Of a stretch of DNA of 7,739 bases, positions 1 to 6,637 are shown one piece after another. Position numbers and translations under genes: made by a program. The DNA lies in assembly GCA_030039695.1 (NCBI GenBank), contig JASHVB010000652.1:1-7739 (forward strand), written 5' to 3'. Within the stretch, counting starts at the first letter, position 1, and each line of letters starts with the position of its first letter. Origin of the DNA: Acetobacteraceae bacterium (lineage in GTDB: Bacteria; Pseudomonadota; Alphaproteobacteria; Acetobacterales; Acetobacteraceae). Below the pieces are notes generated by a model. The model was given only the letters and a program-made list of their open reading frames with translations, was not told the DNA's origin and did not search any database.

Positions 1-1141
1 TGACCAGGTCTCGCTGGGTGCCGGCGCCGTCGCTATAGGCCCGCGCAAGCCAATATTGGCAGTAAGCAGATCTGTAAGGAGCGCAAAGCTGTAACAGTTC
101 AAATGAACGCTTCGTATCGAGCCAGGGCATCGCACGTGCGAATCTGTAAGTATAAGCGAGACCGATGAGGGCACCGAAATCATAGCCGCGCTGGTAGGCG
201 CGCTCGTACCATTTGATTCCTTCAGATGGATCTTCAATTTCGCTGGTGGTGTAGGCAAGGTTGAACAACAGGCCGAGTGTGTGCTGTGCCGGGGTGTATC
301 CTGCCTCAGCCGAGCGGCGCAAATAGTAGAGAAATCTCGCGTCATCCCTGGTGAGGCCGCCGCGGCCGGTTTTGATGCAATATGCGAGTTGCGCCATGGC
401 AACAGGCTCGCCCGCATCCGCTGCCCTGCGCAGAAGATCGACCGCTTTGACCGAATCGGCAGTGCCGCCGAACTCGCCACTGACGTATCCGGCCGCAGCG
501 AGCCGCATGGCGTAGGTGTCGCCCGCCGCCGCGGCTTCCTCGATCAGCTTGCGTCCCGCCGCCTCCTCATTCGGCAACGAACCGGAGCCGACGAAGAGGG
601 TGCGCCCAAGCACCGCGGCGGCCTGGTGGTTTCCGGCGGCGACCGCGCTTCGCAGCAGGGTCTGAGCATCGCGCACCTGGTCGGTCGTGTCCGGGACGAG
701 CAAAGCGAGAGCCGTAAGGTAGTGGACGTTCGGGTCGGTGGGGGTCGCCGATTTCAGGATATCGACGACCTGTGCCCATTCGCCGCGGTAATAGGCCCCG
801 AGGGCCGCTGAAAGTTTCGGCTGGTCGGCAGCGGCAGAGTTCCGGAATGCGGACCGGTCGACGCTGAGGGTGGTCTGGTTGGCGATCGTGGGATTAGCGA
901 CCTGATCGGCCCAGGACAACATGACCTGCCGAGTCGCCGCACAGCCTGGGTTGGCGGCGTTGCTACAATCGGCGGGCGTTGCCCATGTGGCGACCGGCAG
1001 TGCTCCGCGGTCAGCGAGCAGCCAACCCGCGAGCAGGATTGCGATTGCCTGCGGCCAGATGAACCACGAACGGCGATACCAGGGATCGTACTGCCAGAAG
1101 GCGATATGCAAGGCGGCGGTTCGGCTGACTATACGTTTCAC
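1..1141 (-). CDS. Membrane-anchored Sel1-repeat protein, C-terminus cut by window edge
   Basis: 380 residues are visible and the frame is still open at base 2, so the C-terminus lies outside the window. Residues 1-26 are basic, with an RR pair before a hydrophobic helix at about 27-43 (WFIWPQAIAILLAGWLLA). The positive-inside rule then puts the rest in the periplasm. Two cysteines follow the helix (C59, C67) and could pair there. From about residue 105 onward the protein is alpha-helical and made of degenerate Sel1/TPR-like units of about 36 residues, for example LIEEAAAAGDTYAMRLAAAG, LLRRAADAGEPVAMAQLAY, YLRRSAEAGYTPAQHTLGLL and WYERAYQRGYDFGALIGLAY. Sel1 arrays act as protein-protein scaffolds, so I infer an adaptor or substrate-binding role. 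The GTG start at 1139-1141 has AGGGAAG at 1146-1152 just upstream. The gene follows the AAA+/protease gene by 48 bases in the same frame and is probably co-transcribed with it. Confidence 0.85.
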   Translation of the reverse strand, partial: MKRIVSRTAALHIAFWQYDPWYRRSWFIWPQAIAILLAGWLLADRGALPVATWATPADCSNAANPGCAATRQVMLSWADQVANPTIANQTTLSVDRSAFRNSAAADQPKLSAALGAYYRGEWAQVVDILKSATPTDPNVHYLTALALLVPDTTDQVRDAQTLLRSAVAAGNHQAAAVLGRTLFVGSGSLPNEEAAGRKLIEEAAAAGDTYAMRLAAAGYVSGEFGGTADSVKAVDLLRRAADAGEPVAMAQLAYCIKTGRGGLTRDDARFLYYLRRSAEAGYTPAQHTLGLLFNLAYTTSEIEDPSEGIKWYERAYQRGYDFGALIGLAYTYRFARAMPWLDTKRSFELLQLCAPYRSAYCQYWLARAYSDGAGTQRDLV

Positions 1142-1145
1142 CAGA

Positions 1146-1152
1146 CTTCCCT
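1146..1152 (-). promoter_or_regulatory. Ribosome binding site for the Sel1 gene GTG start
   Basis: Read on the minus strand this is AGGGAAG, ending four bases before GTG (six if AGGGA is taken as the core). It is the reason for choosing GTG at 1141. The only other possible start in the open stretch after the TAG at 1190-1192 is a TTG at 1169-1171, which lacks such a site. Confidence 0.6.
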
Positions 1153-1189
1153 GCGTTGCCGATTGTACCAAATCTGGAGTTGTCTGCGT

Positions 1190-3922
1190 CTAAGGTTCCA
1201 TTGAGCCATCATTGACTAATTCAATCGCGAGGAACTTAAGTGCATCGGCGATGGGAATGAAGAAATTGATACTTGTAGGTGCCCCTGAGATCATTCTTCC
1301 GGACACACTCGCGGCAACAACATTGCCGAATCTGTCCACCATCGGTCCCCCACTGCTGCCCGGGTGAATTGCAACATCGCTTTGAATAAGGGTGAGATCA
1401 TTTTCTGTTCGATAGGCGCTGATGATTCCCTTGGTTATGGTCGTCGAATATATTTCGAATTGCGGCGTTCCTACGGCGTACACTTCAGAGGCCACTTCGG
1501 GCGACTCCAGCAACAACGGCAAGGCGGTCATATTCGACTCATTGACCTTGAGCAGAGCGATATCTCGCACTTTGTTTGCTCGCACCACTTCGCCAGGCAT
1601 CTGACGACCCGTCGTAAGTCTGACGGTTACGAATTTATTGTCCTCTACCACGTGGTTGTTGGTCAAAAGATATCCGTCCCTGGAGATGAAAAAACCACTG
1701 CCAAGGCTATCATCCAGTTTTACCGTGACAACCGCTGCCTGTAGCGCGGATGTTCCCTCTGATAGCGGTGTGGTCGCGAGCGGAAGCCCGGGAATCTTCA
1801 AGACGGTCTCGCTGCTCTTCTCGGGCTCCGGCTGACGATACCCGGACATTTGCAGAGCTGCCTCGATATCCGCCATTTCGAGCTTGCGGATATCCGCGGA
1901 GGGATCGGCGGCGATACGCAGCGCCTGCGCCTCGCGCGCACGCTCAAGCAAGGTGCGCATCTCGCGCGCATTGCCCCATGCCTTGTTGCGCATGCCTATG
2001 GCGATCCACGGCTTGAGCTTGGTCTCGACCTCATCGGGAAGCGTATAATTCTGGTGCTTTGCCATCAGCCGCAGGATCGCAGCAAGCTCGTCGGCGGTGT
2101 AGGGAGGAAACGCAATCGTCTTGGTAAAGCGGCTCGCGAGCCCCGGATTCGAACCGATGAACGCGCGCATCTCGTTCGGGTAGCCGGCGACAATGACGGC
2201 GATGCGGTCGCGGTTGTCCTCCATGAATGTGATTAGCGTATCGATCGCCTCGGAGCCGAAATCATTGGCCAAATCGGTAGCCCGACGCCGGAGTGAGTAG
2301 GCCTCGTCGATGAACAGGATGCCGTCGAGCGCCTCCTTGCATTTGTCGAGCGTCTTGAGGGCCGTCTGCCCGATATAGCCGGCCACCAGGCCCGGCCGAC
2401 CGGTCTCTACCAGGTGGCCTTTGCGCAGCACGTTGAGCGAGCGATAGATCTCGCCGAGCGCGCGTGCGACCTCAGTCTTGCCCACGCCGGGTGGGCCGGT
2501 GAAGACCATGTGACGGCTGATTGGGGCAATCGGGAGCCCTGCCTCGCGGCGCATGCGCTCGACCTCAAGCGCCGCCATGAGCTTGTTCACTTCTTCCTTG
2601 ACCGGTGCCAGCCCCACCATCTCTTCGAGATGGTCCAGTGCCTGATCGATGGTCCGTTCAGGCGGGGTCGTCGGCGTCACGGTCAGTCTGCGCCCGGCGT
2701 GTGGTGGGATTGGTGCGCCGGCCGGGGGCGCGGGCACGACCGACGTGAACTCCGGTACGACTGTAGGCGGTGGCGGGGGTGGCGGCGCCGGCGCGCGCGC
2801 GTGCACCCATGGCACCCCGGCGCTCTCGAAGTCGACCATCTCGATCCTGGTGAGATCGGCGGTCGGGTCGGCGGCGAGGCGCAGTGACTGGACTTCGCGC
2901 ACCTTCTCGAGAAGGTTGCGCATCTCTCGAGCGTTGCCCCAGCCCTCGCTCCTCGACTGCGACTCGATCCAGGGGATCAGGCTGTGCTCGAGCTCGTCGG
3001 GCAACTCCTCGCGTTGTCGCTTTGCCATCAGCCGCAGGATCCCTGCGAGCTCTTTCGCCGTGTAGCTCGGGAACTCGATTGTCCGGCTGAAGCGGCTTGC
3101 GAGCCCCGGATTCGAGGCGATGAACCGTCGCATCTCGTTCGGGTACCCGGCCGCGATCACCATGATGCGGTCGCGGTTGTCTTCCATATACTTGATCAGC
3201 GTATCGATCGATTCTGGTCCGAAGTCGTTGGCGAAAGCGGCGGTCTGCCCCCCGAGAGAGTAAGCCTCGTCGATGAACAGGATGCCATCGAGTGCCTGCT
3301 TGCATCTGTCCAGCGTCTTCAAGGCCGTCTGCCCGATATAACCGGCCACTAGATCAGCGCGCTGCACCTCCACCACATGACCTTTGCGCAGCACGTTGAG
3401 CGAGCGATAAATCTCGCCGAGCGCGCGCGCGACCTCGGTCTTGCCCACGCCCGGCGGGCCGGTGAACACGAGGTGCCTGCTGATCCCGGCCACAGGCAGG
3501 CCTTGCTCGCGGCGCTTGCGCTCGATTTCGATGCCGGCCAGCAGCTTGTTGACTTCCTCCTTGACGGTGCCGAGTCCGATCATCTGGTCGAGCTCGTCGA
3601 GCACATCGTCGGCGGTGCGGGTGGCGGCAACCGACGAAACGACGTTGAGCCGACGCCCTGGCGTGTAGCCCAGGCCGGCGGGAACGAGCCCGAATCCGCT
3701 GGGATCGCTGCCCAGTCGCAGCGCCACGTAAGTCAGTGCTGCCCCGGCAATAAAGATCAACAGCACGACAATAAGCGTGATCGCAGTCGCCCATGTCATT
3801 CCGCCGGAAACGAGCGCCAACGGTCCGGTCTTTGAATTGGTCAGCCAAGTGGCGACGATCGTCGATGTCACAGCGACGATGAAGAAGCTGAGCAGCGGCC
3901 GCTTGGAGAAAAAGCCTTTCAA
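1190..3922 (-). CDS. Membrane-anchored tandem CbbX-type AAA+ ATPase fused to HtrA/trypsin-like protease
   Basis: 910 residues. Hydrophobic helices lie at about 10-27 and 44-68. Basic residues K2, K7 and R8 suggest N-in, so everything after helix 2 should be cytoplasmic. AAA+ module 1 (about 104-366) has Walker A GPPGVGKT 155-162, pore-loop GYIGQT with Y195, Walker B ILFIDEA with D218/E219, arginine-finger motif NPGLASRF with R277, and sensor-2-like GNAREMR 329-335. Module 2 (about 425-690) repeats all of these: K482, Y516, D539/E540, R598 and GNAREMR 650-656. Both sites look active. A proline-rich linker (about 376-408) separates them. The C-terminal domain (about 722-905) is chymotrypsin-fold with H757 in TNNHVV, D787 in RDIALL and S857 in GSSGGP. 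There is no PDZ domain. CbxX/CfqX ATPases remodel or thread partner proteins; coupling to a protease suggests regulated or ATP-driven proteolysis, which is inference. The start is a TTG: an in-frame TGA lies 10 codons upstream, with no ATG or GTG between. GGAA at 3933-3936 is a weak ribosome site. Confidence 0.93.
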   Translation of the reverse strand: MKGFFSKRPLLSFFIVAVTSTIVATWLTNSKTGPLALVSGGMTWATAITLIVVLLIFIAGAALTYVALRLGSDPSGFGLVPAGLGYTPGRRLNVVSSVAATRTADDVLDELDQMIGLGTVKEEVNKLLAGIEIERKRREQGLPVAGISRHLVFTGPPGVGKTEVARALGEIYRSLNVLRKGHVVEVQRADLVAGYIGQTALKTLDRCKQALDGILFIDEAYSLGGQTAAFANDFGPESIDTLIKYMEDNRDRIMVIAAGYPNEMRRFIASNPGLASRFSRTIEFPSYTAKELAGILRLMAKRQREELPDELEHSLIPWIESQSRSEGWGNAREMRNLLEKVREVQSLRLAADPTADLTRIEMVDFESAGVPWVHARAPAPPPPPPPTVVPEFTSVVPAPPAGAPIPPHAGRRLTVTPTTPPERTIDQALDHLEEMVGLAPVKEEVNKLMAALEVERMRREAGLPIAPISRHMVFTGPPGVGKTEVARALGEIYRSLNVLRKGHLVETGRPGLVAGYIGQTALKTLDKCKEALDGILFIDEAYSLRRRATDLANDFGSEAIDTLITFMEDNRDRIAVIVAGYPNEMRAFIGSNPGLASRFTKTIAFPPYTADELAAILRLMAKHQNYTLPDEVETKLKPWIAIGMRNKAWGNAREMRTLLERAREAQALRIAADPSADIRKLEMADIEAALQMSGYRQPEPEKSSETVLKIPGLPLATTPLSEGTSALQAAVVTVKLDDSLGSGFFISRDGYLLTNNHVVEDNKFVTVRLTTGRQMPGEVVRANKVRDIALLKVNESNMTALPLLLESPEVASEVYAVGTPQFEIYSTTITKGIISAYRTENDLTLIQSDVAIHPGSSGGPMVDRFGNVVAASVSGRMISGAPTSINFFIPIADALKFLAIELVNDGSMEP
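1208..1759 (-). other. Serine protease domain (S1/HtrA-like) with lower GC than the rest of its gene
   Basis: This stretch encodes about residues 722-905 of the fusion protein, with a complete His-Asp-Ser triad (H757, D787, S857). Counting line by line, bases 1201-1740 are about 50% G+C. Sampled lines in the AAA+ portions are mostly 58-78%. The change falls close to the start of the protease domain. This suggests the protease part has a different origin from the ATPase modules and was joined by domain fusion. Confidence 0.7.
1853..2650 (-). repeat. AAA+ module copy 2 of an internal tandem duplication
   Basis: Encodes about residues 425-690. It is co-linear with copy 1 at an offset of 321 residues, and the block from the SRH(L/M)VFTG strand to AYSL is almost identical at protein level. 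DNA similarity is also visible, for instance the shared GCGCAGCACGTTGAGCGAGC in both copies. Differences cluster after the pore loop (TGRPG against VQRAD), after Walker B, and in the helical lid. Confidence 0.85.
2825..3613 (-). repeat. AAA+ module copy 1 of an internal tandem duplication
   Basis: Encodes about residues 104-366, the first CbbX-type ATPase of the fusion. All nucleotide-binding motifs are intact, as in copy 2, so neither module shows the decay often seen in one half of tandem AAA+ proteins. The two copies are separated by DNA encoding a proline/alanine linker (about 2698-2797). Confidence 0.85.
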
Positions 3923-3979
3923 CGCTGGGAGGTTCCGATCAGCATTCTGTCAACATCCCTGTTCGGAGGTCGCATTCCT

Positions 3980-4609
3980 TCAGCATGGGTTCCCGGGTTT
4001 CCAACGAACGTTGATATAAGCGGTGCCCCTCAAGCTGCGAACGTACCAACCCGGGGTGAGGTAAAACCAGAAATCGTCCGCGTCACCGACGAGTGCAAGC
4101 ACCCCGTGGCCGGTGGGGTAAGGTGCCGGGTAGGGAATGGCGATACGCTGGGGGGCGTCGGTCAGTTGAAATGGAGGCGACAGATAAGATCCCTGGAAAC
4201 TGTTTGATCCACCCGAGTTGATGCGGACGAGGCCACCGCGCGAGCCAGGCCGCTTCACCAATATCACCCATGCGAGGGGCGCCTTGCAGCGTTTCGCATT
4301 TTCTACCGCGGCCTTCGACGTTATTGGGTCGAGGGTGGGCAGTGCGGTCGTAATATCCGCCGGCGCGAGCGCCGCTAGCGAGGCTTCTGGATTGCCGGCC
4401 GGTCCCGACGGCTCGCCGCCGATGAGGCTGGGGGACACCGCGGCCGTGGCGATCCCGGCCGTAACGAGAGCGCCAATGATCGTAATCAGGATGCCTCGCG
4501 ACGGGCCGCGCTTTTTGCCATCGTCGGGCTCGTGGCCTGGATCAGGCTGAGGTCGACCGGGTTCGCGGGCGCTCGCCGACGCTTCGTCCCTTGCCGCAGC
4601 TCCGCTCAT
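3980..4609 (-). CDS. Single-pass membrane protein with unknown C-terminal domain, first gene of the operon
   Basis: 209 residues; family not recognised. Residues 1-38 are hydrophilic and low-complexity, ending in a basic cluster (KKRGPSR) before one membrane helix at about 39-60. This orientation exports the C-terminal part. After an Ala/Pro/Gly-rich stalk (about 61-100) comes a compact domain (about 105-209) rich in short beta-like stretches, aromatics and prolines, such as RIAIPYPAPYP and DFWFYLTPGWYV. It carries two cysteines, C108 and the last residue C209, which could bridge the domain ends in the periplasm. The ATG start has GAGGAGGG just upstream. The gene lies 57 bases before the TTG of the AAA+/protease gene on the same strand. 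I infer it is the envelope partner or sensor of that ATPase/protease; the sequence does not prove this. Confidence 0.85.
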   Translation of the reverse strand: MSGAAARDEASASAREPGRPQPDPGHEPDDGKKRGPSRGILITIIGALVTAGIATAAVSPSLIGGEPSGPAGNPEASLAALAPADITTALPTLDPITSKAAVENAKRCKAPLAWVILVKRPGSRGGLVRINSGGSNSFQGSYLSPPFQLTDAPQRIAIPYPAPYPTGHGVLALVGDADDFWFYLTPGWYVRSLRGTAYINVRWKPGNPC

Positions 4610-4612
4610 TGT

Positions 4613-4620
4613 CCCTCCTC
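4613..4620 (-). promoter_or_regulatory. Strong ribosome binding site of the 209-residue membrane protein
   Basis: Minus-strand GAGGAGGG, followed by ACA and then ATG at 4609. It is a strong anti-16S match and fixes this start. It contrasts with the weak site and TTG of the next gene, so the first protein is probably made in excess over the ATPase/protease. Confidence 0.7.
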
Positions 4621-5180
4621 GTCCGCCGCATCAACGGGTGCGACGATACGAAACCATCGAATTCGGGCTACCTTAGGCCCGCATGGTACATCTTGGGCGG
4701 CGTTCTCGTACCCTTATGATGGAAGCACCGATTGAGGCAAGCGACGGGGTGGATCGCGGCGTTGCGAGAGGTGGTCGGCGGATCGCGGTTTTTTGTTCTT
4801 GGACATGTCGGGTTTATGTCGCGTGGAGCAGCCGAAATCACTTGTACATCCTTGGCAATACGCGGGTCGGACTTGCAGCGCATGCGACATGAAATCCGCC
4901 TCGCTTCAGAGCAGGTGTATTCTCGTGACAGAATCGCGCCGAGGCTCGACTATTGCTCCACGATGAGCGCTCCCAGCAAGGGAGTTGGCTCCGTGCGCGT
5001 GAGCTCGACAGAGTAAGCGACACCCGATCCGGCGCGCAGCCAGCGCCATTAGCTGATAGTCCATTGCGGCTGCGTTACCGGCATGCTGTCCCGGTCGAAT
5101 AAATCTGTACTCACCTGCATCTGAACCTGCTCCTCGCAACGATAGGAGGGCAGCGGCCGCCGAAGGCCGATCCAATGTGA

Positions 5181-5186
5181 GAGGAG
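5181..5186 (+). promoter_or_regulatory. Ribosome binding site of the lipoprotein gene
   Basis: GAGGAG lies seven bases before ATG at 5194. It favours this start over the internal ATG at 5227, which would give a more ordinary-length signal peptide but has no well-placed site. Confidence 0.65.
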
Positions 5187-5193
5187 ACCTTAT

Positions 5194-5703
5194 ATGGGAT
5201 ATAAGCAGGACTGGTGCATAGACGCCATGCCGACGAACGTCGGTCAGGTTGCTATCGTGACGCTTGCTCTCCTCTGCACGCCTCTGATGCTGGCGGGATG
5301 CTCTGAGCAGAGTGGTTCAACACCGTTCTTCACGCCTTCTGGCGTACGCGTACAAACGCCGCCCGCATCGGCCAACGTGCCGGGTCGGCCGCCCCAAGTA
5401 CAGGGCGGAGTGGGCAACTTCGACGGCGTCTATCAGGGCACCTCCAACGTGGTTTTCAGCGGGGCGGGGCGGTGCCTGGGAACACAGACGGTTACCGCTT
5501 TCGACGTGCGCGGCAATGTTGCCAACTGGGCCGGATATAGTGGCACGATTGACCCCGGCGGTGGGGTGCAGATGCATCGCGGCGTCGGATGGCTGACGGG
5601 TCGATTCCAAGGAAACCAGTTCATCGGGCGTCTGGAGGTGGGCGCGTGGTCGAACCAGCCCAGCTGCGTTTACGCGTTTTTGTTGCAACGGGTGGGACCA
5701 TAA
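5194..5703 (+). CDS. Small secreted lipoprotein of unknown function
   Basis: 169 residues. The hydrophobic segment at about 18-33 ends in a lipobox, LAGC, with C36 as the lipidated cysteine, so the mature protein should be anchored in the envelope. Residues 37-72 are a Ser/Pro/Gln-rich tether. The mature domain (about 73-169) starts at FDGVYQGT and is rich in glycine and aromatics with alternating short strands, suggesting a small beta-sheet fold. It has two cysteines, C94 (GRCLGT) and C158 (PSCVYA), that could form a disulfide. I recognise no enzymatic motif. The start at 5194 is set by GAGGAG at 5181-5186 and gives an n-region of about 17 residues, which is rather long; Met12 is the alternative. 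The gene stands alone: the nearest plus-strand gene begins 376 bases downstream. Confidence 0.8.
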   Translation: MGYKQDWCIDAMPTNVGQVAIVTLALLCTPLMLAGCSEQSGSTPFFTPSGVRVQTPPASANVPGRPPQVQGGVGNFDGVYQGTSNVVFSGAGRCLGTQTVTAFDVRGNVANWAGYSGTIDPGGGVQMHRGVGWLTGRFQGNQFIGRLEVGAWSNQPSCVYAFLLQRVGP

Positions 5704-6079
5704 TCCGCACGATGTGTCAGCGTGCGAGCTGGCCGACTGTAACTGTGGACACGACTGCTGTACGGCCTCGCTGCAGCGCTTCCTTATCCTCGTATCTGCC
5801 GGGCGATTTCGACCGCGGGTTCGAGAATGTTCGAGCTAAGCTGACCAACTCCCGAGGGGCGTTCACAGCGGATACGTCAGGTATGCGCAAGGGGTGCACA
5901 GATCGCCGATCACGATTCGCGGAGCGGCGGCACTGCCCACGGGAAGGCCACTTCCCGCACCCCGTCGGGCAACGCGCGGCAGACCGCAGCCGCCATCCAT
6001 GGTGTGGTCTCCCCGCGTCTTGCATCCATTTCAACGTCAGCTCGGTATAGGCTAATATCGAGCAGAAGACACCCGCGCC
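5704..6079. other. Gene-poor region upstream of the ECF sigma factor
   Basis: 376 bases with no supported gene. Overlapping open frames on both strands give Arg/Ser/Pro-rich products typical of unselected GC-rich DNA and have no good ribosome site. A 39-codon minus-strand frame (5910-6029) has more natural composition but no ribosome site. I see no clear terminator hairpin after the lipoprotein. The right end should carry the sigma-factor promoter. Confidence 0.55.
6022..6048 (+). promoter_or_regulatory. Possible ECF-type promoter of the sigma/anti-sigma operon
   Basis: GCATCC at 6022-6027 and CGGTAT at 6043-6048, separated by 15 bases, loosely resemble the CCATCC / CGAAT-like elements known for SigK-type ECF factors. 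This would place the transcript start about 25 bases before the ATG at 6080. The spacer is short, and a sigma-70-like reading (TTCAAC 6030-6035, 17 bases, TAATAT 6053-6058) is an alternative. Autoregulation is usual for such operons but is only inferred here. Confidence 0.25.
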
Positions 6080-6637
6080 ATGTCCGCCATCCCCCACACC
6101 ACGCAAACCGATGACGCTGCAGCGCTGCTAACTCGTTGCGCGGGCGGCGACCGGATTGCGTTTCGCTTGCTATATGATCGTTGGGGCAGTCGCCTCTACG
6201 GCATCGCGCTGCGGATTACGCGGCAGGATGCGATGGCGGCCGACGCGACGCAGGATGCGTTCGTGCAGATATGGCGGCAGGCGCATCGCTTCGATCCTGC
6301 CCGCGGCAGCGCGGAAGCCTGGGTCATTGGCATTCTTCGGTACCGGGCGCTTGATATCGTGCGGAGACGCTCGCGTGAGCAGACGGGCTATGAACCTGAA
6401 GAACGCGAAGACGAGGCACCCGATGCACTCGCGCGCCTCGTCAGTAGCACCGAGGGCGCCGCGCTACATCGGTGCCTTAACGAACTGGGGGAAGATCGCA
6501 GGCAGCTTGTGCTCCTGGCGTTTGTAGATGGGTTATCACATAGCGAACTCGCGGCGCGGATGAACGCGCCGTTAGGCACGGTAAAATCTTGGATCCGTCG
6601 GAGCTTGATGTCTTTGCGCGAGTGTCTTGCATCATGA
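6080..6637 (+). CDS. RNA polymerase sigma factor, ECF (SigK-like, group IV)
   Basis: 185 residues, normal for an ECF factor. Region 2 spans about 24-97: FRLLYDRWGSRLYGIAL, then the core-binding and -10 recognition segment around DATQDAFVQIWR, then the helix with AWVIGILRYRALDIVRRR. An acidic linker (about 103-120) leads to region 4 (about 129-182), whose helix-turn-helix reads GLSHSELAARMNAPLGTVKSW and should contact the -35 element. It redirects RNA polymerase to a small regulon when released from its anti-sigma factor. The start ATG has only a weak AGAAG 11 bases upstream. The stop overlaps the next gene's start (ATGA), and that gene is an RskA-type anti-sigma factor, which supports a SigK-like assignment. 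The inducing signal and regulon cannot be read from the sequence. Confidence 0.93.
   Translation: MSAIPHTTQTDDAAALLTRCAGGDRIAFRLLYDRWGSRLYGIALRITRQDAMAADATQDAFVQIWRQAHRFDPARGSAEAWVIGILRYRALDIVRRRSREQTGYEPEEREDEAPDALARLVSSTEGAALHRCLNELGEDRRQLVLLAFVDGLSHSELAARMNAPLGTVKSWIRRSLMSLRECLAS

Larger units (their letters stand above)
4610..5193. other. Gene-poor region between divergent transcription units
   Basis: 584 bases with no convincing gene. Open frames here lack plausible protein composition and good starts. It should hold the promoter of the minus-strand operon and that of the plus-strand lipoprotein, but I see no clear consensus for either. A weak sigma-70-like pair (TTACCG 5075-5080, 17 bases, AATAAA 5098-5103) is possible for the lipoprotein. 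On the minus strand, ATG at 5118-5120 has GAGGAG nine bases upstream. It opens a 23-codon frame ending at TAA (5049-5051) that would read on to 4950 if that stop were ignored, so this may be a relic of a small gene. Confidence 0.6.

Noticed and set aside
281..811. 176-codon plus-strand open frame opposite the Sel1 gene
   Set aside because: The opposite strand carries clear Sel1 repeats with a supported GTG start; the plus-strand product has no motifs and is an antisense shadow.
2658..3305. 215-codon minus-strand open frame inside the AAA+ gene
   Set aside because: Arg/Pro-rich product in another frame of the well-supported AAA+ gene, which explains this DNA fully.
4732..5016. 94-codon plus-strand open frame in the region upstream of the lipoprotein
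   Set aside because: No ribosome site, no motif, mixed composition; overlaps several other equally poor frames on both strands.
5819..5832. GTTC-N6-GTTC direct repeat resembling an alphaproteobacterial LexA box
   Set aside because: The known box is GTTC-N7-GTTC. Spacing here is six, and no gene start lies close by.
5910..6029. 39-codon minus-strand frame starting MDARRGETTPW
   Set aside because: Composition is plausible, but there is no ribosome site and it lies in the likely promoter region of the sigma gene; too short to support.
5717..6106. 129-codon minus-strand open frame over the region between lipoprotein and sigma factor
   Set aside because: Arg/Ser/Pro-rich product without recognisable motifs, overlapping the sigma-gene start on the opposite strand; typical GC-rich shadow frame. 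A piece in another frame (NILEPAVEIARQIRG, about 5802-5846) looks protein-like but is bounded by stops.
6589..6633. Upstream in-frame ATG as start of the anti-sigma factor
   Set aside because: It would add 15 residues read from within the sigma gene. The ATGA overlap at 6634 and the family N-terminal pattern favour the later start.
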